From Bog-532 sp036495425 (lineage in GTDB: Bacteria > Actinomycetota > Actinomycetes > Streptosporangiales > Streptosporangiaceae), in assembly GCA_036495425.1 (NCBI GenBank), contig DASXMW010000216.1, forward strand, positions 1-50,780: a stretch of DNA of 50,780 nucleotides, given 5' to 3'. This document shows, piece after piece, positions 42,547 through 50,780 of this stretch (positions are counted from its first letter, which is position 1; each line of letters begins with the position of its first letter). The notes beneath the pieces are model-generated. The model was not told the origin of the DNA. It did not search any database and was given only the letters and a program-made list of their open reading frames with translations. The translations under genes and the position numbers were made by a program.

Positions 42547-44775
42547 ATGCCGGACGAACCGGGCGCGACCGCGCATTCCTTCCGCGCTCACCTGCGCGTC
42601 CTGATCGGCGATCCGGCCGTTCCGCTGCCGGCCATCCACCGCTGGCTCGATGAGCTCGGCCACCAGTACCAGCTGCGGGGCAGCCTGCGGCCGGCGCTGA
42701 TGCTGCGCGCGGCCCTGGCCCTGGACATCGGGGACCAGCCGGCCGCGTCCGCGCACCTGGCCGCGGCCCTGGCCGCCCCCCGTGACCCCGAGGCGGACTG
42801 CCCGGCCTGCGAAAGCGGGGACGCGGGCCGCTGGCGGGCCGCGCTCGGCGACGATGAGAGCGCTGTGGCCGCCTGGGCGCCGGTGCTGGCCGGGACCGAG
42901 CGGTGCGCGGACGAACCAGACCAGGTACTGGCCCGCGCCCTGCTGCCGCTGGCCCGGCTCGGCCGGCTGGACGAGGCTCGCGGTGCTCACCTGCGCGGAT
43001 ACCCCCTGCTCCGCGGCCACCTGGCCGGGCGGCCCGCCATCGGCCAGCACATCGAATTTTGCGCCCTGACCGGCAACGAGGCCCGCGGCCTGGCCATCCT
43101 GGCCGAGCACGCGGACTGGCTGGCCGAGCCGGACTACGGGCCCCCGGCCGGCCCGGGATCCGACCCGCTGTCCTGGCTGGAGTTCGCGACCGGTGCCTGC
43201 GTGCTGCTGCGCCGCCTGGGCGCCCTGGGACACGGCGGCCTGGTGGTGGGTGGCGGCACCGCCGCCGGCCGGCTGGCCCTGCTGGAAGGCGAGATCCCGT
43301 TCCTGTGCGACCGCTACGGCGTCCGCAACGGCAACACCGCGCTGCGCGACCGGGTGACGGCCCGGCTGGCCCAGCAGCCGCTGGAGCAGCCGCTGCCGCT
43401 GGGCGCCCCGTCCCGGCTGCCCGCCGCCCCGGGCCGTCCGGCTCCGCAGGTCCCGGTCCCGGCGGGCGGGGACAGCCTGGACGACCTGGTCAGGCGGGCC
43501 CGGCAGCTGCGCGATGACCGGCACCCGCACGCGCGCCAGGCCTGGGACCAGGTCGCGGCCCGGGGCCCGGACCTGCCCGCCGACGTGGCCGCCGAGCTGG
43601 CCCGGCAGCGGGCCGGCGCGCTGGCCGAGCGCGACCCGCGGGCCGGTCAGCACGCGCTGCTGGCCGCGGCGGACCAGCTGGCCGCGGCCGGCGACGAGGC
43701 CCGGGCCTGCGAGGCCCGGGCCGCGGCGGCCCTGGCCCAGGTTCAGGCGGGCGACCCGGACGGAGCGGGCCCGGCCCTGGACGCGGCCATCGCCGCCGCC
43801 GCCGCGGCCTTCGCCGACGGCGCGTTCACCCCGCGGCAGTACCTGATCGTGCGCCGGGCCCGTGCGGTCCTGGCCTTCCAGGCCGCCGCGGCCGGGCCAG
43901 CCGCGGCGGCCGTGGCGGTGGAGGCGATCGCCGCCGAGCTGGCCGAGGCCGGGCGGCTCGACGTCCCGCGCTACGCGGCCAACCACCGCGATCTGCTGGC
44001 CCAGCTGGCCGTCCGGCGCGGCGACCCCGGGCAGGCCCGCGCTCAGCTGGACCAGGCCCGGCAGCTCTACCTGGACGCGGGTGAGCCGTGGTACGCGGCC
44101 CGCGCCGAAGGCACGATGGCCCAGCTGGCGCTGACCGCGGGCGACGCCGCGGCCGCCGAAGGCCTGGCCCGGGAGGCCCTCAACCACGGCGGGGACGTGC
44201 TGGCGCCCGCGCAGGCGGCCGGGCTGCGCGCGTTGCTGGCCGACGCGCTCGGTGCCCAGCCGGGCCGCGAGCCGGAGGCGATCGACGCCGCGCTGACCGC
44301 GGCCGCCCAATGGGACGCACTGCGGGACGGCCGGTCCCAGCGCGACACCGTGCACCAGACGTTCCAGGCTGCCCGGGCCTATGGGCGGCTCGGCCGCCAC
44401 GGGGAGGCGGTCAGCTTGTTCGCCGAGGTCATGCCCTATGTCGAAGTCCCCTACGAGGCGCCCCAGATCGCGATGAGCCACGACCAGTACGGGCAGTCGC
44501 TGCGGGCCGTGGGCCGGTCCCAGGAAGCGGCCGGGCAGCTCCGCCGGGCCGCCGAGCTCTACGCCGGGCTCGGCGACGTGGTGCCCCGGGTTCGCTGCCT
44601 GCGTTCGGCCGCCTGGCTGGAGGCTTCGGCCGACTCGATGCGGGCCGTGCTGGCCGAGCTGACCCAGCTGGCGGCGCTGGCCCCGGACGAGGACGCCGGG
44701 CCCCTGGCCGAGGAGCTCACCACGACCCGCGCCGAACTGGACCAGCTGCGCGCCGAGCAGGACGTATCCGTCTGA
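42547..44775 (+). CDS. Large Ala-rich TPR-type protein
   Basis: A 742-residue protein made almost entirely of helix pairs with TPR-like spacing, very Ala/Leu-rich. Clearer repeats are in the second half, for example DLLAQLAVRRGDPGQARAQL, GRLGRHGEAVSLFAEVM and GQSLRAVGRSQEAAGQLRRA. The N-terminal part has RAHLRVLIGDP and a possible zinc pair in DCPACESGD. No signal peptide, membrane segment or catalytic domain is seen. Probably a cytoplasmic scaffold or adaptor; partner unknown. TACGAT lies 7 nt before ATG 42547. Confidence 0.85.
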   Translation: MPDEPGATAHSFRAHLRVLIGDPAVPLPAIHRWLDELGHQYQLRGSLRPALMLRAALALDIGDQPAASAHLAAALAAPRDPEADCPACESGDAGRWRAALGDDESAVAAWAPVLAGTERCADEPDQVLARALLPLARLGRLDEARGAHLRGYPLLRGHLAGRPAIGQHIEFCALTGNEARGLAILAEHADWLAEPDYGPPAGPGSDPLSWLEFATGACVLLRRLGALGHGGLVVGGGTAAGRLALLEGEIPFLCDRYGVRNGNTALRDRVTARLAQQPLEQPLPLGAPSRLPAAPGRPAPQVPVPAGGDSLDDLVRRARQLRDDRHPHARQAWDQVAARGPDLPADVAAELARQRAGALAERDPRAGQHALLAAADQLAAAGDEARACEARAAAALAQVQAGDPDGAGPALDAAIAAAAAAFADGAFTPRQYLIVRRARAVLAFQAAAAGPAAAAVAVEAIAAELAEAGRLDVPRYAANHRDLLAQLAVRRGDPGQARAQLDQARQLYLDAGEPWYAARAEGTMAQLALTAGDAAAAEGLAREALNHGGDVLAPAQAAGLRALLADALGAQPGREPEAIDAALTAAAQWDALRDGRSQRDTVHQTFQAARAYGRLGRHGEAVSLFAEVMPYVEVPYEAPQIAMSHDQYGQSLRAVGRSQEAAGQLRRAAELYAGLGDVVPRVRCLRSAAWLEASADSMRAVLAELTQLAALAPDEDAGPLAEELTTTRAELDQLRAEQDVSV

Positions 44776-44791
44776 GCCCGCGCCGCCGGAG

Positions 44792-45217
44792 TCAGAGACC
44801 CATGACCTCCGGCGATGCCGCCAGCGCGCGCAGCCGCCCGGCCGGATCGGCGACCAGCCGCCGCTTCTCCTGGTCGATGACTCCGCTGACCGTGGTCACC
44901 TCGGCGGCCAGCTCGCCGTCGCCGGGGCGGGTGAACTGCTGCCGGACCCGGTAGGTCTTGCCCTCACCCCAGCCGAACTCGCAGCTCACGTCGACCTGGT
45001 CGCCGTCCCGCAGTTCGCGCAGAAAGCGCACGTTGGCCTCGAGGTTCACCGGGCCCAGGGCCGCGCCGACCATCGTCTCGTACGGCAGGCCCGCGGCCCG
45101 CAGGCACTCCCACCGGGCGTGCTCGGCGTAGTGCAGGTAGTGCGCCCAGTTCAGGTGCCCGTTGACGTCGAGCTCGTACCCGCGGACAGCGACCCGGACG
45201 CGGAAGGGTTCAGTCAT
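44792..45217 (-). CDS. Acyl-CoA thioesterase (4HBT hotdog family)
   Basis: A 141-residue hotdog-fold thioesterase that hydrolyses acyl-CoA. The active-site region ELDVNGHLNWAHYLHYAEHARWE has the Asp and the helix typical of the 4-hydroxybenzoyl-CoA thioesterase/YbgC group. LEANVRFLRELRDGDQVDV follows as usual. Substrate chain unknown. TAGGGT is 8 nt upstream of ATG 45217. It is divergent from corA, 32 bp apart. Confidence 0.92.
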   Translation of the reverse strand: MTEPFRVRVAVRGYELDVNGHLNWAHYLHYAEHARWECLRAAGLPYETMVGAALGPVNLEANVRFLRELRDGDQVDVSCEFGWGEGKTYRVRQQFTRPGDGELAAEVTTVSGVIDQEKRRLVADPAGRLRALAASPEVMGL

Positions 45218-45249
45218 CGTTTGTGACCCTACCGGGCCGGTCTGACACC

Positions 45250-46218
45250 ATGCATTGTGTGAACGGGCACCTGATCCGGGTCGACGGCAGCTCCGACGAC
45301 GACTTCAAGCCGGATGACGTCAAGCAGGCGCTGCACAACGACGACATCCTCTGGCTGGACCTGCACGACTCCGGCGAGGAGACGATCACGCTGCTGCGCG
45401 ACGTGTTCGCCATCCACCCGGTCGCCCTCGAGGACGCGGCCGAGTTCGGTCAGCGGCCGAAGATCGAGGACTACGACAACTTCGACTCGATCGTGTTCTT
45501 CGGGGCCAACTCGGTGGGCCACCCGATGATCGAGGTGCACTTCTTCTACGGGGAGAACTTCCTGGTCACGCTGCACCGCGAGCCGTGTGTGGCCTTCGAG
45601 GGCATGCGGACCATGTTCGCCCGGCATCATTCCGGGCTGGCCGCCCGCGTCCTCGTGCTGCACCACGTGCTGGACAGCCTGGTGGACAGCGTCTTCCCGA
45701 TGCTGGCCTCGTTCGACGACCAGGTCGACACGATCCAGGAACAGATCCTGCGCAAGCCGGAGCGCGAGCAGCAGGAGTCCCTGTTCGCGCTCCGGCGCTG
45801 GCTGAGCGACGTGCGTAAGGTGGTCGCCCCCCAGCGCGACATGCTCAACGCCCTGTTGTCCCAGCGGGTCGACCTGCCCGGCATGGACCGGCAGAACGAG
45901 CCGTACTTCCGTGACCTGTACGACAACATGATCAAGATCAACGACCTGGTGGACAGCCACCGGGACCTGGTTTCCAGCTCGATGGACAGCTACGTCGCGC
46001 AGATGTCGAACCGGCAGAACGACGTGATGAAGCAGCTGACCATCATGGCCACGATCTTCCTGCCACTGACCTTCCTGACCGGGTTCTTCGGCCAGAACTT
46101 CGGCTGGCTGATCAGATCGATGGGGGGGTGGGAAGAGTTCTTCGGCATCGGCGTCGGCACCGAAGCCATCGCCGTGATCTTCCTGCTGCTGCTGTTCAAG
46201 CGCCGCGGCTGGCTCTAG
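45250..46218 (+). CDS. corA: CorA-family divalent-cation channel, GQN variant
   Basis: A 322-residue protein of the CorA Mg2+/Co2+ channel family: large cytoplasmic domain with long helices, then two C-terminal membrane segments (IMATIFLPLTFLTGFFGQNF and IAVIFLLLLFKRRGWL). The signature Gly-Met-Asn of the pore loop reads Gly-Gln-Asn (FFGQNFGW), a change at the selectivity loop. ATG 45250 was taken as start; a longer frame to 45223 enters the short divergent spacer. No clear ribosome site or -10 is seen. Confidence 0.92.
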   Translation: MHCVNGHLIRVDGSSDDDFKPDDVKQALHNDDILWLDLHDSGEETITLLRDVFAIHPVALEDAAEFGQRPKIEDYDNFDSIVFFGANSVGHPMIEVHFFYGENFLVTLHREPCVAFEGMRTMFARHHSGLAARVLVLHHVLDSLVDSVFPMLASFDDQVDTIQEQILRKPEREQQESLFALRRWLSDVRKVVAPQRDMLNALLSQRVDLPGMDRQNEPYFRDLYDNMIKINDLVDSHRDLVSSSMDSYVAQMSNRQNDVMKQLTIMATIFLPLTFLTGFFGQNFGWLIRSMGGWEEFFGIGVGTEAIAVIFLLLLFKRRGWL

Positions 46219-46229
46219 GCCCGGACCGC

Positions 46230-50246
<4,017 letters not shown>

Positions 50247-50348
50247 CGTCGCCCCTCCCGGCCATGGACGATCCGCGCGACCCTGCGCGACTCCGTCCAC
50301 CCTTGACGGTCGCCGTGAGCATAAACGTGAAATAGCCGCCCTGGAAGC

Positions 50349-50547
50349 CCCAAAGGTCCCACGAAATCCCACGTGTTTTCGGAGCTGGCGATGGCGGCCA
50401 GCCAGTCGTCGATGTCGGCGGTGTACCCGGTGGCGACCTGGGCGCCGGCGGGCCACAGGTCGAGGGTGGTGGTGCCGTCGCGGCGGTCGATGACCAGGGT
50501 CCGCTCGGGGGGCTCGAAGGCTCGGCCACCGCGGCCACGATCTCGGC
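50349..50547 (-). pseudogene. Remnant of an unidentified gene
   Basis: On the minus strand a frame without a start codon reads AFEPPERTLVIDRRDG, TTTLDLWPAGAQVATG and ADIDDWLAAIASSENTW, with G or C at nearly all third positions until about 50350. Just upstream, the continuation AAAEIVAAVAE is in another frame and is preceded by a stop. This looks like a decayed gene piece with at least one frameshift. No family was recognised. Confidence 0.4.
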
Positions 50548-50668
50548 CGCCGCCTACCTGCCGGTGGGCGCGGTGTGGCGGGTCCCGGCGCAGTTCTTCG
50601 GCGTGTTCTCCAGCCCCATGAGGCTCATGCCAGCTGACACCTTGCGGAAACGGTCGAAGGCCAGGTAA
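50519..50668 (+). pseudogene. Possible 3' remnant of an unidentified gene
   Basis: The plus-strand frame ending in TAA at 50666 reads AATISAAAYLPVGAVWRV, PAQFFGVFSSPMRLM and ADTLRKRSKAR, with strong G/C bias at third positions, but has no upstream start in keeping with a gene. It overlaps the minus-strand remnant at its 5' side, so only one of the two can be fully genuine. The ribosome site of the next gene lies in its last codons. Confidence 0.35.
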
Positions 50669-50677
50669 GGCAAAGTC

Positions 50678-50780
50678 ATGGATTCACCGGGACTGTTCGC
50701 GGACCTGGCCGCTCAGCGCGCCTGCTGGCATCCGGTCGCGTTTTCCAGCGAGCTCGGTGACCGCCCGCTGCACGCCGACC
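50678..50780 (+). CDS. Rieske-type oxygenase, N-terminus only
   Basis: The last 34 codons begin MDSPGLFADLAAQRACWHPV and continue AFSSELGDRPLHAD. ACWHPVAFSSELGDRPL is the typical lead-in to the Rieske [2Fe-2S] domain of aromatic ring-hydroxylating oxygenases and related demethylases. AAGG precedes ATG 50678. The cluster ligands and catalytic domain lie beyond the window, so the substrate is open. Confidence 0.75.
   Translation, partial: MDSPGLFADLAAQRACWHPVAFSSELGDRPLHAD

Noticed and set aside
40308..42653. A 781-codon plus-strand frame opposite the oligopeptidase gene
   Set aside because: Shadow composition, and it crosses the divergent spacer into the TPR gene.

Overview
The window is about 72% GC, with dense, mostly intact genes and strong G/C bias at third codon positions. 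Together with a DUF222/HNH endonuclease end, RbpA, a polyprenol-phosphate mannosyltransferase, an MsiK-type sugar ATPase, PAC2 and DUF3817 proteins, this points to a chromosomal segment of a high-GC Actinomycetota. The genus cannot be read from the sequence. No rRNA, insertion sequence, phage module or CRISPR array is visible. At least fourteen genes have a TANNNT-like -10 box 6-8 nt before the start codon, which suggests frequent leaderless transcription and supports several start choices.

Left part (1-17 kb). The tail of an HNH protein is followed by a GH13 alpha-glucosidase, a selenocysteine tRNA and a decayed LUD-domain gene. Next come moaA and mobA for molybdenum cofactor, a 2-hydroxyacid dehydrogenase, RDD and DUF2752 membrane proteins, a cation-diffusion exporter, a DUF6457 protein, an ArsB-like permease, a 5'-3' exonuclease, an M24 peptidase, a PAC2 protein, the sugar-ABC ATPase and an Lrp/AsnC regulator. 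tRNA-Sec beside Moco genes suggests use of a Mo/Se enzyme such as formate dehydrogenase; selA, selB and the enzyme itself are not in the window. A TetR/MFS efflux pair closes this part. Its intergenic region holds a consensus-like promoter and two copies of one operator.

Middle part (17-33 kb). A minus-strand operon encodes a 1,513-residue GH38 alpha-mannosidase with an overlapping SDR gene. It is divergent from a winged-helix regulator, with three palindromes between them. A second divergent efflux pair (MFS/MarR, with palindromic operators) follows, then a LacI regulator, a dienelactone hydrolase, a GNAT acetyltransferase, an O-methyltransferase that lacks a conserved Asp-Lys pair, lgt, a ferritin-like protein, an AhpD-like protein behind an ECF41-type promoter, and a lysine-2,3-aminomutase-like radical SAM enzyme.

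Right part (33-50.8 kb). A gene-free stretch of about 800 bp has a strong promoter and five hairpins and may encode a structured RNA. It is followed by dolichol-phosphate-mannose-type synthase, rbpA behind a SigR-type promoter, a glycerophosphodiester phosphodiesterase, two RNA methyltransferases with DUF3817, two small conserved-looking proteins, an adenylate kinase-PRPP synthase pair, oligopeptidase B, a TPR protein, a thioesterase and CorA. The last complete gene is a secreted 1,338-residue GH15 glucodextranase-type enzyme. The window ends in gene remnants and the first codons of a Rieske oxygenase. Carbohydrate genes (GH13, GH38, GH15, MsiK, LacI) recur along the window and suggest life on alpha-glucans and mannosides.
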